A stretch of DNA of 64,000 bases, from positions 1,175,971 through 1,239,970 of the forward strand of contig NZ_LMPU01000001.1 of NCBI RefSeq assembly GCF_001423945.1, in the 5' to 3' direction. Positions 9,882-19,269 of this stretch are shown here, one piece after another. Under the pieces are notes generated by a model that was given only the letters and a program-made list of their open reading frames with translations, did no database searches and was not told where the DNA came from. The DNA comes from Pedobacter sp. Leaf194. Its GTDB lineage: Bacteria > Bacteroidota > Bacteroidia > Sphingobacteriales > Sphingobacteriaceae. The stretch's first letter is position 1, and the number at the start of each line of letters is the position of its first letter. The translations under genes were made by a program, and so were the position numbers.

Positions 9882-12165
9882 ACCTATTTTATTTGTATTG
9901 GCCTGTTTAGTTTATGCGGGTTGTAGTAGCACGAAATCCTTAAAACCTGGCCAGATTTTATATACAGGCGCAGAGATAAATATTAATCCCTATTCGTCAG
10001 GTAAAATTGATGATGAAAAGCAGGTAAAGGCAGATTTAAAGAGCAAAACCAGACCCCGGCCCAATAATAAGTTAAAGCTTGCCATTTATAACTTCGCAGG
10101 CGAGCCTAAAAAGCCAAAGGGTTTAAGGAATTGGATTAGAAAAAAAGGGGAGGCGCCGGTTCTATTAAGCGAAGTTAAACTGAAATACAACAATGATGTA
10201 CTTACGAGTTATTTGTTGAGCGAAGGCTACCTACAGGCGGTTGTTACCGGAGATACGGTTGTAAAAGACAAAAAAGGTAAAGCGATTTACACCGCTGTTA
10301 CCGGAGAACGGTATAAAATAAATAAAATAAATTTCCCGCCAGATTCTGGTGTGCTGACAAAAATTATCAATTCGAATAAAGATAAAACACTGTTAAAAGT
10401 AGGAGATTATTACGATTTAGATGTCTATAAAAATGAACGCATAAGAATCGACAACGACTTGAAAGAAAGTGGATACTTTTATTTCAGTCCGGATTATTTA
10501 ATTATGCAGGTTGATAGTACAATAGGCAAAAACCTCGTTAACATTACCGTAAAAGTAAAAGATATTGCCCCTGAAGCGGGTTTAAAACCGTATACCATTA
10601 ATAATATTAACATTTATCCTGCTTATTCCATAAGGAGAGACAGCGTGTTGCGCAGGCTTAAACCAGTGCAATACCACGATTTTAATATCTATGATGACCG
10701 GAATACCTTCAAACCAGGGTTATTTGATCGATTAGTGTTTTTTCAGAAAGGTGAATTATACAATCGTAAAGACCATAATCAATCGCTAAACCGAATGGTA
10801 AATGTTGGGGCTTTCCAGGATGTTAGGGCCGAATTTTTGCCGCTTGACAGCTTCAAAAATAACCAGCTGGATTTAAATATCTACTTAACGCCGCTTAAGA
10901 AAAATTCATTAACATTTTCGGTAACCGGGACCAGCAAATCGAACAATTTTGTCGGCTCTGAAGTAAAAGTTACACAAACCACCAGAAACTTGTTCCGCGG
11001 GGCCGAACAATTAGACGTTAGCGTTAGCGGTGGCTTTGAAACGCAAACTAAGGGAACAGCACTTGGGAAAAATTCAATCTCATTAACAGCAGAAGGTAAA
11101 CTAACCTTTCCAAGATTTATTGTTCCGTTTTACAAACCAAACAGTACAACAGCGTTTATCCCGAAAACGATTACGTCCCTTTCTTACCAGATGCTAAATC
11201 GCGGTTCGGAATATACCTTACATGCTTTTAAAGGAGAATTTGGCTATAACTTCAAGGAAAATCAATACAAGGAACATAACTTCAATCCAATCTCGGTAAG
11301 TTATATTTCAACAACTTTTCCATCCGATACCACAAAGGAACGTCTTTACGAGCAAAATCCGCTGCTCCGTTCAACTTTAGAGAATCAGTTTATAATCGGA
11401 AGTAATTATAATTTCACCTTTACAAACCAAATGGAAGACAATCGCAGAAATAACACCTATTTCTTCGGCGGTGTAGAAACAGGTGGGAATGTTTGGGGGG
11501 CATTTGTGCCTAAAGATGACCAAGGTAAACGTTCGCTTTTTAACGTACCGCTATCTCAGTTTGTTAGGTTAGAGGCAGATTTAAGAGACTATTATAAAGT
11601 TACCAGGAACGTGGTTTGGGCTAACAGACTAAACCTAGGGTACGGTTATGCCTATGGCAATAGTACTTCTTTGCCCTTTGTAAGGCAGTTTTTTGCTGGC
11701 GGAAGTAATGATATTAGGGCCTTTCCGGCGAGAACGTTGGGTCCGGGAACTTACAAGGTACCTGAAAATGCTATTTTTGCCGACCAGGGCGGGGATATAA
11801 AGTTGATGCTCAATTCAGAATTGCGTTTTAAAATTGTGAGTATTCTTTATGGCGCATTATTTGTAGATGCAGGTAACGTTTGGCTGCGTAAAGAAGACAC
11901 CGGAATACCAGGAACTACAAACACTGGCAGACCAGGGTCTGAATTTAAGCTCAAAAATGCTTTAAATGAATTGGCGGTAGGCACCGGAGCGGGTGTTCGG
12001 GTAGATGCAACCATATTCGTTATTCGGTTAGACGTGGCTTTTCCTATTCGGAAACCTTTCTTGCCAGAAGGACAACGCTGGGTATTTGATGATCTTGCGT
12101 TCGGAAATAAAGACTGGAGAAGGCAAAACCTAATCTTTAATATTGGGATTGGCTATCCATTTTAA
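9865..12165 (+). CDS. Omp85/TamA-like outer-membrane protein with a lipobox
   Basis: Outer-membrane insertase-type barrel of 766 residues. It starts at the ATG inside the end of tamB, giving MRRLTRPILFVLACLVYAGC, a signal peptide with a lipobox and Cys20 as the probable lipidated residue. The N-terminal half (about 30-380) holds POTRA-like segments. The C-terminal half is a 16-strand-type surface-antigen barrel with the FAGGSNDIRAF motif typical of Omp85 proteins and a final RRQNLIFNIGIGYPF strand. Position next to tamB supports a TamA-like partner role. A longer frame upstream (from 9784) would give a non-signal N-terminus, so the 9865 start is preferred. Lipidation of an Omp85 protein is inferred only from the motif. 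Confidence 0.88.
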   Translation: MRRLTRPILFVLACLVYAGCSSTKSLKPGQILYTGAEININPYSSGKIDDEKQVKADLKSKTRPRPNNKLKLAIYNFAGEPKKPKGLRNWIRKKGEAPVLLSEVKLKYNNDVLTSYLLSEGYLQAVVTGDTVVKDKKGKAIYTAVTGERYKINKINFPPDSGVLTKIINSNKDKTLLKVGDYYDLDVYKNERIRIDNDLKESGYFYFSPDYLIMQVDSTIGKNLVNITVKVKDIAPEAGLKPYTINNINIYPAYSIRRDSVLRRLKPVQYHDFNIYDDRNTFKPGLFDRLVFFQKGELYNRKDHNQSLNRMVNVGAFQDVRAEFLPLDSFKNNQLDLNIYLTPLKKNSLTFSVTGTSKSNNFVGSEVKVTQTTRNLFRGAEQLDVSVSGGFETQTKGTALGKNSISLTAEGKLTFPRFIVPFYKPNSTTAFIPKTITSLSYQMLNRGSEYTLHAFKGEFGYNFKENQYKEHNFNPISVSYISTTFPSDTTKERLYEQNPLLRSTLENQFIIGSNYNFTFTNQMEDNRRNNTYFFGGVETGGNVWGAFVPKDDQGKRSLFNVPLSQFVRLEADLRDYYKVTRNVVWANRLNLGYGYAYGNSTSLPFVRQFFAGGSNDIRAFPARTLGPGTYKVPENAIFADQGGDIKLMLNSELRFKIVSILYGALFVDAGNVWLRKEDTGIPGTTNTGRPGSEFKLKNALNELAVGTGAGVRVDATIFVIRLDVAFPIRKPFLPEGQRWVFDDLAFGNKDWRRQNLIFNIGIGYPF

Positions 12166-12172
12166 TTTTTCA

Positions 12173-13195
12173 ATGAAAATAATTCAAAAGATTAAACAGT
12201 TTTTTATTGCACTTTATCACCTCTTCATTGCTGCGGGTAAAGGCTTTGCTGAGGATAGGATTACCAAACTAAGTGCTTCGCTGGCATACTATACAATTTT
12301 TTCGCTCACACCGCTTATCATCATCGTGCTATCGGCGGCAACGCTTTTTTTTGGCGATAAAATGAATACTTCTACCAGAGGTAAATTTTTTGCTCAGGTT
12401 ACAGAAATGGTCGGTAAAGATGCGGCTATACAAATCCAGGGTTTTGTAGAACATGCAAACAAAAGCGGGCAATCTACCATGGGTTTAATTATCGGTATTG
12501 CTACCCTGGTCATTGGCTCTACGGCTATTTTTATTGAAATTCAGGATAGCATCAATATGATTTGGAAAGTGAAGGCCATTCCTAAGAAAGGTTGGCTGAA
12601 AATGCTTACCAACAGGTTGCTTTCGTTTTCCTTAATTGTTTCGATGGGCTTTTTATTACTGGTTTCTCTGGTTATAAATAGTGTCGTAGTTGGGTTGGGA
12701 GATAAGTTGATAAAGTTGCTTTCCAAAACAAATATCGATAAGGTCGTTCCTGTCGCAGATGATACAATGAGTTTAATCATCTACATTTTAAACAATGTAA
12801 TTACTTTGGCTGCGGTTACAGCTGTATTCACTGTAATATTTAAAGTCCTTCCTGATGTTGTAATCAAATGGAAATCGGCGATTATTGGTGCCTTATTTAC
12901 CGCGGTTCTTTTTAGTTTGGGTAAATATTTAATTGGCATTTATATTGAAAAAGGAAATCCGGGCTCAGCGTTTGGCGCAGCAAGTTCGATAATTGTAATA
13001 CTGCTTTGGATATATTACACCTCAATTATCCTTTACTTTGGGGCCGAATTTACCCAGGCTTATGCAGAAAAGTACGATGGGGGGATTAGCCCAAGCAAGT
13101 ACGCAGTATTTACTAAAATTACGATTGTAGAGAAAAAAGTTGACGTGCTTCCACCTCAACACCCTGAAGATACCATTCATGCACCAAAGGCTTAG
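12173..13195 (+). CDS. YihY/BrkB-family inner-membrane protein
   Basis: Integral membrane protein of 340 residues of the YihY/virulence factor BrkB family (once misnamed ribonuclease BN). The family hallmark SASLAYYTIFSLTPLIIIVLS appears near residues 35-55, followed by about five more hydrophobic segments, including NVITLAAVTAVFTVIFKVLPD and SIIVILLWIYYTSIILYFGAEF close to the C-terminus. The biochemical function of the family is unsettled; a transport role has been suggested. It starts 7 bp after the Omp85 gene, so it is probably co-transcribed with tamB and that gene, which fits an envelope role. The ATG at 12173 is chosen because an earlier in-frame start lies inside the previous gene. 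Confidence 0.88.
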   Translation: MKIIQKIKQFFIALYHLFIAAGKGFAEDRITKLSASLAYYTIFSLTPLIIIVLSAATLFFGDKMNTSTRGKFFAQVTEMVGKDAAIQIQGFVEHANKSGQSTMGLIIGIATLVIGSTAIFIEIQDSINMIWKVKAIPKKGWLKMLTNRLLSFSLIVSMGFLLLVSLVINSVVVGLGDKLIKLLSKTNIDKVVPVADDTMSLIIYILNNVITLAAVTAVFTVIFKVLPDVVIKWKSAIIGALFTAVLFSLGKYLIGIYIEKGNPGSAFGAASSIIVILLWIYYTSIILYFGAEFTQAYAEKYDGGISPSKYAVFTKITIVEKKVDVLPPQHPEDTIHAPKA

Positions 13196-13203
13196 AAGCA
13201 ATC

Positions 13204-15345
13204 CTACTTCAAGAATAAAATCATTTTTTCTACCAGTTCTTTTTCTAAAAATGGCTTTAAAACCAGCTCGTTGATGCCAGATTCCAGGTATTTTTTTCTG
13301 TCTTCCTGCATTACGTTGGCTGTTACACCCAAAATAGGAATTCCTCTTTTGCCAACATCCTCACCGTATCTGATGTTTCTTGTCAGTTCTATCCCGCCCA
13401 TTTCGGGCATCTGAATATCCGTTAAAATCAGATCGTATAGATTTTCATTGAAAGAATCATAAGCTTCGAGACCATTATAAGCGGTATCAAAGTTTACCTT
13501 ATATTTTTTTAGAATCGTACTTGCCAACAGGATATTTAGCATGTTATCGTCGGCTAAAAGCACACGCTTTCCAGCCAGGATTTTCGCATCTTCCAAAAGC
13601 ACTGGTTTAGTGGCTTCTTCCGGTTTACTGTTCCCGGTGATTTCATATGGCAACTCGAAAGAAAAAACAGAGCCTTTTCCTTCTTCGCTGCTAACACTGA
13701 TTGTACCATTTTGAAACTCAACAATCTTTTTGCAGATGGCAAGCCCTAAACCAGTTCCCTGCTGTTTCTCTTTGGTAGATGCATAATATACTTGCGCAAA
13801 TTCATCAAAAATAATTTTCTGATCTAAATGATTTATACCCAAACCAGTGTCGGAAACACTCACATTTAGCAGCGCCTGCCTACCACTAGTTTTGGTTAAA
13901 GCTGCCTCTAAAACAACTTCCCCCTGAGTTGTAAACTTAATGGCATTGCTTAAAAGATTCATAACCACTTGTTTTAATCGTAACGGATCGCCAAGTATGA
14001 ATAAATCCTTCTCGATTGACATTTCCAGTATGAAGCCAATTTTCTTTTTTTCAGCCTGTATTTTCATCCCGTCAAATACATCCTGAATGGCTGTAAACGG
14101 AGAAAACGGAATTTGTTCCATCGTAACTTTTCCGGTTTCATATTTTGAAAAATCGAGAATATCATTAACAACGTCGAGCAGCATTACCGAAGAATTTCGT
14201 ATGGCACTAATTTGTTCTTTTTGCTGGGCCTCGAGATCAACCTGTGTTAATTGCTCCGAAAAACCGACGATAGAGTTTAAGGGGGTACGAATTTCATGAC
14301 TCATATTTGCCAGAAAACGACTTTTGGAAAGGGCATATAATGCAGCCTTGTTACTATACTCGATTAGTGCCTGCCCGTTTTTGTAGAGCGTATAGATAAA
14401 GTAGAAGACCAGAATAAGCAGGCCTGCGGCAAAAAGGAGCAATATGATTGTGAATTTGTCCAGGTTCTCCAGCGTGCTGAATGCGTTTACTGTAACTAAT
14501 TTTTGAACAGATGAATAATAGTTTTTTTCGGTTTTTTTATACTGTTTCAGGCCGTTTACAATATTTACAATCAGCTCATGGTTAACATCTAAAAGTTCTC
14601 GTTCTTTATCTTTTAAGCGCTTGTTTATTTTGTAAAGTTTAAGGTAGTAAGTATTTATAGCTTTTAGCTGCATTTTGTTGTATTCACCATTTACAGATGA
14701 TGTATCGGCAGTGATAACAGTTTTTACAAGTGTCGCGGTTGTACTATCAGTACCTTTTTTCCCTTTATCATTTATTGCAGCGATAATTCTACCGAAGAAT
14801 TTTTTCTTAGGCTGGGCAATCACTTTAGGTTTCAGGGTGTCAATTCTGGTGATACTTTTGAATTGTCTGGCCGTAAAAAGCTCACTGTTCGGACTAATAT
14901 TTTCGACATCCTTATCTACGGCGATCGAAAAGTTAATTAAGCTGTCTGATAATCTCTTTAACTGGATAAACTGGCTTGTGCGCAGCTTTTTTTGCCTGAT
15001 TAACGCCGTGAAGCTTTCTTTAGAAAATGCATTTTCCTTTAAATTCTGGCTTTCGATGGTGTCCATGATTAAAGAAACCTCTTTAATTTCATGCGCAAAT
15101 TGCGTGTAGAAACTTTTTTCGCCACTAACAATATACATTCTACAGCTGTTTTCCGCGTTGTAGAGCTTAAAAATACAGCTATCCAGCTTACTAAAATCAC
15201 TCTGAACCTGAACGATTTTATTAACCGATTTTAACAGTGGTATTTTTGAGAAATTCACGAATAATCCTGCCGTTATTCCTAAAATGACTACGAGTAAAAA
15301 TACAACTATTAAATACTTTCCTGCTGAACTTTTAGTGGGTTTCAA
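13204..15345 (-). CDS. Hybrid sensor histidine kinase / response regulator
   Basis: Membrane-bound hybrid kinase of 713 residues. Transmembrane segments at about 10-31 and 299-320 flank a periplasmic domain of about 265 residues with no recognised fold but helical in character (four-helix-bundle-like). HisKA follows with SHEIRTPLNS (His350), then HATPase_c with N box NLLSNAIKF (463-471) and DTGLGI and GTGLGL boxes. The C-terminal receiver domain (about 593-713) has acidic pair Asp599/Asp600, phospho-acceptor Asp643, Thr675 and Lys697. No DNA-binding domain is present, so output must pass to another protein or act on the kinase. The start is TTG at 15345; an in-frame stop lies just upstream and there is no nearby ATG. 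The stimulus is unknown. It follows parE on the same strand. Confidence 0.92.
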   Translation of the reverse strand: MKPTKSSAGKYLIVVFLLVVILGITAGLFVNFSKIPLLKSVNKIVQVQSDFSKLDSCIFKLYNAENSCRMYIVSGEKSFYTQFAHEIKEVSLIMDTIESQNLKENAFSKESFTALIRQKKLRTSQFIQLKRLSDSLINFSIAVDKDVENISPNSELFTARQFKSITRIDTLKPKVIAQPKKKFFGRIIAAINDKGKKGTDSTTATLVKTVITADTSSVNGEYNKMQLKAINTYYLKLYKINKRLKDKERELLDVNHELIVNIVNGLKQYKKTEKNYYSSVQKLVTVNAFSTLENLDKFTIILLLFAAGLLILVFYFIYTLYKNGQALIEYSNKAALYALSKSRFLANMSHEIRTPLNSIVGFSEQLTQVDLEAQQKEQISAIRNSSVMLLDVVNDILDFSKYETGKVTMEQIPFSPFTAIQDVFDGMKIQAEKKKIGFILEMSIEKDLFILGDPLRLKQVVMNLLSNAIKFTTQGEVVLEAALTKTSGRQALLNVSVSDTGLGINHLDQKIIFDEFAQVYYASTKEKQQGTGLGLAICKKIVEFQNGTISVSSEEGKGSVFSFELPYEITGNSKPEEATKPVLLEDAKILAGKRVLLADDNMLNILLASTILKKYKVNFDTAYNGLEAYDSFNENLYDLILTDIQMPEMGGIELTRNIRYGEDVGKRGIPILGVTANVMQEDRKKYLESGINELVLKPFLEKELVEKMILFLK

Positions 15346-15386
15346 ATGTACGTTGATTTAATTTTGCGATTAATCAACGCCAGAAT

Positions 15387-17255
15387 TTATGCTACTTCAT
15401 CGATTATTTTTGGCTCTTCTTGTACTTCGTCTTTTTCTACCCGGAGATTTTTGATGATGTGCTGTTGCCTGTCGGGCGTGTTCTTACCCATGTAGTATTC
15501 AAGCAAACTTTTAATGGTCTGGTCTTTCAAAATAACAGGGTCCAGCCTGATATCTTTACCGATAAACAAACCAAATTCATCAGGAGAAATCTCCCCCAAT
15601 CCTTTAAAACGAGTAATTTCAGGTTTATTACCTAATTTTTCGATGGCATTCCGGCGCTCTTCATCACTATAACAATATATGGTTTCCTTTTTATTGCGAA
15701 CCCTGAATAATGGGGTTTGTAAAATGTACACATGTCCTGCTTTTACTAAATCAGGAAAAAACTGAAGAAAGAAGGTCATCATCAGCAACCTGATGTGCAT
15801 GCCATCTACATCGGCATCGGTAGCAATTACAATGTTGTTGTAATGCAAACCGTCTAATCCATCTTCAATATTTAGGGCGTGCTGTAAAAGGTTAAATTCT
15901 TCGTTCTCGTAAACCACTTTTTTAGTCAGCTCGTAGCAGTTTAGTGGTTTTCCTTTTAGGCTGAAAACAGCCTGGCAGTCTACATCACGAGATTTGGTAA
16001 TCGAACCCGATGCAGAATCTCCCTCGGTAATAAATAAGGTAGTCTCGTAACGTTTTTCGTGTGTAGAATTAAAATGAACCTTACAATCACGAAGTTTTTT
16101 ATTGTGCAACGATGCCTTTTTAGCCCTATCGTTGGCTAACTTTTTAATCCCTGCAATATCTTTACGCTCCCGTTCCGATTGGTTTATTCGCTTTAAAAGC
16201 GCATCAGCCACATCAGGATTTTTGTGTAGATAATCATCAAGTTCTTTTTTAACAAAATCGTTGATGAAAGTAGCAACAGATGGTCCTTCTGGTCCCATAT
16301 TTTGAGAGCCAAGTTTGGTTTTAGTTTGCGATTCGAAAACCGGCTCCTGCACACGGACGGAAATTGCCGCGATGATTGATGAACGCACATCAGCAGCGTC
16401 AAACTCTTTTTTAAAAAACTCCCGTACGGTTTTTACAACTGCAGCCCTGAAAGCAGCCTGGTGTGTGCCGCCTTGTGTAGTATGTTGGCCATTTACGAAC
16501 GAGTGGTAGTCTTCGCCGTATTGTTGCCCGTGCGTCATCGCAATCTCGATATCGTTACCAATCATATGAATGATTGGATACCGTATTTCTTCTGGCTTGT
16601 TAAATTTTGAAAGTAGATCGTAAAGTCCTCTTTCTGAAAAATATTTTTGATTATTAAAATTGATTGTTAAACCAGTATTCAGGAACACATAGTTCCAAAC
16701 CATACTCTCCACAAAATCAGGAATGTAGTGGTAGTTTCTAAAAATGGTTTCATCCGGATAGAAAGTTATGGCCGTACCATTTCGCTGGGTTGTGTCAATA
16801 ACAGGTTGTTCATTTACAATTTCCCCTTTCGAGAACTCAACTTTTTTGGTTTTTCCATCCCGGTAAGATTGTACAGTGAAACTGGTTGATAGCGCATTTA
16901 CCGCTTTCGTACCTACACCATTTAAACCTACTGATTTTTGGAAGGCGTTACTATCATACTTACCGCCGGTATTTATCTTACTTACACAATCTATAACTTT
17001 TCCTAAAGGAATTCCCCGGCCATAATCGCGAACATTTATTTTTTGCTCAGAAACCGTAATTTCGATGGTTTTTCCGGTACCCATCACAAACTCATCAATA
17101 GAGTTATCTACAATTTCTTTTAACAAAACATAAATTCCATCGTCTTGCGCAGAACCATCACCAAGCTTACCGATATACATACCGGGCCGCAGTCTGATGT
17201 GTTCTTTCCAATCTAATGAGCGAATACTGTCGTCGTTATAAATTACTTCTGCCAT
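15387..17255 (-). CDS. parE: DNA topoisomerase IV subunit B
   Basis: ATPase subunit of topoisomerase IV, 622 residues, partner of the ParC at the window start. The GHKL ATP site is intact: [10 protein letters not shown] (Glu47, Asn51), DYGRGIPLG (76-84) and [13 protein letters not shown] (110-122). The transducer is followed by the TOPRIM metal site EGDSASGS (Glu411) and DADVDG (480-485), and the chain ends after the FKGLGE region. It lacks the roughly 170-residue insert of enterobacterial GyrB, which supports ParE. parE and parC lie on the same strand but 13 kb apart, so they are not one operon here. Function secure. Confidence 0.94.
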   Translation of the reverse strand: MAEVIYNDDSIRSLDWKEHIRLRPGMYIGKLGDGSAQDDGIYVLLKEIVDNSIDEFVMGTGKTIEITVSEQKINVRDYGRGIPLGKVIDCVSKINTGGKYDSNAFQKSVGLNGVGTKAVNALSTSFTVQSYRDGKTKKVEFSKGEIVNEQPVIDTTQRNGTAITFYPDETIFRNYHYIPDFVESMVWNYVFLNTGLTINFNNQKYFSERGLYDLLSKFNKPEEIRYPIIHMIGNDIEIAMTHGQQYGEDYHSFVNGQHTTQGGTHQAAFRAAVVKTVREFFKKEFDAADVRSSIIAAISVRVQEPVFESQTKTKLGSQNMGPEGPSVATFINDFVKKELDDYLHKNPDVADALLKRINQSERERKDIAGIKKLANDRAKKASLHNKKLRDCKVHFNSTHEKRYETTLFITEGDSASGSITKSRDVDCQAVFSLKGKPLNCYELTKKVVYENEEFNLLQHALNIEDGLDGLHYNNIVIATDADVDGMHIRLLMMTFFLQFFPDLVKAGHVYILQTPLFRVRNKKETIYCYSDEERRNAIEKLGNKPEITRFKGLGEISPDEFGLFIGKDIRLDPVILKDQTIKSLLEYYMGKNTPDRQQHIIKNLRVEKDEVQEEPKIIDEVA

Positions 17256-17712
17256 AAATTTAGTAAAGTGTTACCAGGTTGAATGAACTTCGTTTTCACA
17301 CAAAGCAGCTATACCGAGGGATGTTCGGAGCAAGCTTTAACGTTCAACATGACAAATATTAAGGGATGATTTGATATCGGGAGTCGGAAAATTTAGCTGT
17401 TGGTTTCACGAATCTCGAGTAGCAAAAATTATTATACAATAATAGATTTATTCTTTGAGGGTAGCAAAAGAAAATTTCAACAAAAAACGATTTATTAAAC
17501 CCGCGGGTTATTGAAGTGTGTGGCCACTTTGCCGCAGTATAAAAATTATCCCTTTATTCACTTCAATAAAACCGCTAACTAAACAGGAAGTTCTAACCAT
17601 TTGCAGTTATAAAATTACCCTTTTGTGAGAGCGTTATTTTGTTTTCTGCATCTTCCAGCATCCATTTAACCTATTTTCCCTATCTTCAACCAATCAATAA
17701 TAATTACTTTTA
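17256..17712. other. 457-bp intergenic region between divergent parE and permease
   Basis: No convincing gene. It holds a large inverted repeat (separate entry, 17503-17575). Nearer parE, 17278-17350 reads, on the minus strand, like a TGTCATGTTGAACG... palindromic repeat (GTTGAA at one end, TTCAAC at the other), probably a short dispersed repeat. Both flanking genes should have promoters here, but no clear TAnnTTTG box was found. Confidence 0.5.
17503..17575. repeat. Inverted repeat, 11-bp perfect core arms
   Basis: TTATTGAAGTG (17508-17518) is the exact reverse complement of CACTTCAATAA (17559-17569). With one or two mismatches the arms extend outward to GCGGGTT and AAAACCGC. The 40-nt loop contains TGGCCA. 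A short palindromic CCCGCGGG lies on the left edge. Could be a non-autonomous element remnant or a structured leader; nothing decides. Confidence 0.45.
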
Positions 17713-19050
17713 ATGCAGCAAAAAAAGCAACTTTCGCTCTTCGATTTATCCATGATCGTAGTCAGTTTGGTAATTGGTATGGGCATTTTTCGTACACCTG
17801 TAAATGTGGCTGCGAAAGCTCAAATTCCCGAATTGTTCTACCTCGCATGGATTATCGGCGGTTTTGTTGCTTTTTGTGGCGCACTCACTTATGCAGAAAT
17901 CGGTGCCCGTTATCCGGTAACTGGCGGTTATTATAAAATCTTTTCCATTGCCTATCATCCCTCCATAGCCTTTGCAATCAATTGCATTGTATTAATTTCG
18001 AGCGCTGCATCTGTTGCTGCAATTTCGATAATCGGAGCAGAATATTTAGGCAAAATCATTTTACCGGTAGAAATGCAGAACGAAACATACCGTGTCGCGA
18101 TTGCAATTACCACCATTTTAATATTTTACTTAATCAACCTTTTGGGCTTAAAAGCCAGTTCGAAAACGCAGAACGTTCTAACAATAATTAAAATAGGCTT
18201 AATTCTGACTTTAATTTGTGCTGTTTTTTTTGGTGGGCAAATACAAACTGTTGCACCTGAATTTAAAACACAAGGCAACGCGTTGCCAAACTGGTCAGAT
18301 TATGGGAAAGCGCTGGGTTTATGTTTAATAGCGGTATCATTCTCTTACGCAGGCTATGCACAAACCATCAATTTTGGAGGCGAAGTTAAAGAAGCAAAAA
18401 AGGTAATACCACGCTCAATAATCATCGGGTTAACCATAATTGTTGCACTCTATCTACTGCTCAATTATGTTTACGTTAAAGTTATAGGCTTCGAAGAATT
18501 AAAAACCGCTGAAAGCATTGCCGCAATTTTAGCATCGAAAATATTTGGTCCTGCAGGTTTTAAAATGCTTTCGGTAATTATTTTTATCTCGGTAATGGGT
18601 TATGTAAATGTAAATTTACTTAGCAACCCGCGGGCTATGTTTGCTATGGGCGAGGAAGGTGCGCTGCCCAAATTGTTTAGCAAAATGAATGCGAAAACAG
18701 AGGTAATCACCTGGAGCCTAACTATTTTTACCCTTGTTGCGGTTGTTATAATCTTTTATGCCAAAACTTTCGATAAGATTTTAAATTATACCATATTCCT
18801 GGAAAGCATTAGTATGGCAAGTTCTGCAGCAACAATTTTTATTTTAAGAAAGCGTACAGCCCATCTTGATAAAAAAGCCATTTATACTGTTCCATTATAT
18901 CCTATATTGCCTGTAATATTTATTGCCGCCTATACTTTTGTAGCCTTTAGCATTTATGCCGACGACCCAAGTGCTGCACTGAACGGATTGTATATTTTTG
19001 TGGGGTTTTTGTTAATCTATTTCATTTCGAGATTGTTTAACAAGAAATAG
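17713..19050 (+). CDS. APC-family amino-acid permease
   Basis: Secondary transporter of 445 residues of the amino acid-polyamine-organocation family, with about 12 membrane helices across nearly the whole chain. The first helix carries the family's unwound substrate-site motif (SLVIGMGIFRTP, residues about 17-28). GAYYK-like GGYYKIFS follows at about 73-80 and helix 6 reads CLIAVSFSYAGYAQTINFGGEVK. The substrate cannot be read from sequence; LAT- or APA-type neutral amino-acid exchange is typical. It stands alone, divergent from parE after a 457-bp spacer and 219 bp before the next transporter. Family secure, specificity unknown. Confidence 0.88.
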   Translation: MQQKKQLSLFDLSMIVVSLVIGMGIFRTPVNVAAKAQIPELFYLAWIIGGFVAFCGALTYAEIGARYPVTGGYYKIFSIAYHPSIAFAINCIVLISSAASVAAISIIGAEYLGKIILPVEMQNETYRVAIAITTILIFYLINLLGLKASSKTQNVLTIIKIGLILTLICAVFFGGQIQTVAPEFKTQGNALPNWSDYGKALGLCLIAVSFSYAGYAQTINFGGEVKEAKKVIPRSIIIGLTIIVALYLLLNYVYVKVIGFEELKTAESIAAILASKIFGPAGFKMLSVIIFISVMGYVNVNLLSNPRAMFAMGEEGALPKLFSKMNAKTEVITWSLTIFTLVAVVIIFYAKTFDKILNYTIFLESISMASSAATIFILRKRTAHLDKKAIYTVPLYPILPVIFIAAYTFVAFSIYADDPSAALNGLYIFVGFLLIYFISRLFNKK

Positions 19051-19058
19051 CTTTTGTA

Positions 19059-19202
19059 AAGCAAATGCAGTGCTTTTTGGTTAGTGTGGCCCCGCCATAC
19101 GCTACAATCTTTTTAGGGCTCGCCACGGTTAACTTTGGCGTTAGTTAACCTAAAAAGTATTTCCGCTGCTGTCGGGTTTATATGGCAATTCGGTACTTCA
19201 AT
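19059..19202. repeat. Dispersed palindromic intergenic element, copy 2
   Basis: Arms AATCTTTTTAGG (19106-19117) and CCTAAAAAGTATT (19149-19161). The left flank AAGCAAATGCAGTGCTT and right flank TTCCGCTGCTGTCGGGTTTA align directly with the copy at 56578-56720. It fills most of the spacer between two transporter genes. Confidence 0.65.
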
Positions 19203-19244
19203 TTGGCGTATCAATGCAAGGCCAACAATTAAGTACGTAATTCT

Positions 19245-19260
19245 ATCATTTTAAAATGAT
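19245..19260. promoter_or_regulatory. 16-bp perfect palindrome just before a transporter start
   Basis: ATCATTTTAAAATGAT is fully self-complementary and ends 9 nt before the ATG at 19270. The placement suits an operator or a structure limiting translation; being so AT-rich, it could also be chance. Confidence 0.3.
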
Positions 19261-19269
19261 TATAATTTA

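Noticed and set aside
14675..15109. Open frame of 144 codons opposite the periplasmic part of the hybrid kinase
   Set aside because: The opposite strand carries a full two-domain hybrid kinase; the hydrophobic residues arise from antisense reading of Lys/Asn-rich codons.
15343..15350. TACATTTG promoter-like box on the minus strand at the kinase start
   Set aside because: It overlaps the only usable start codon (TTG at 15345), so it cannot drive this gene; probably chance.
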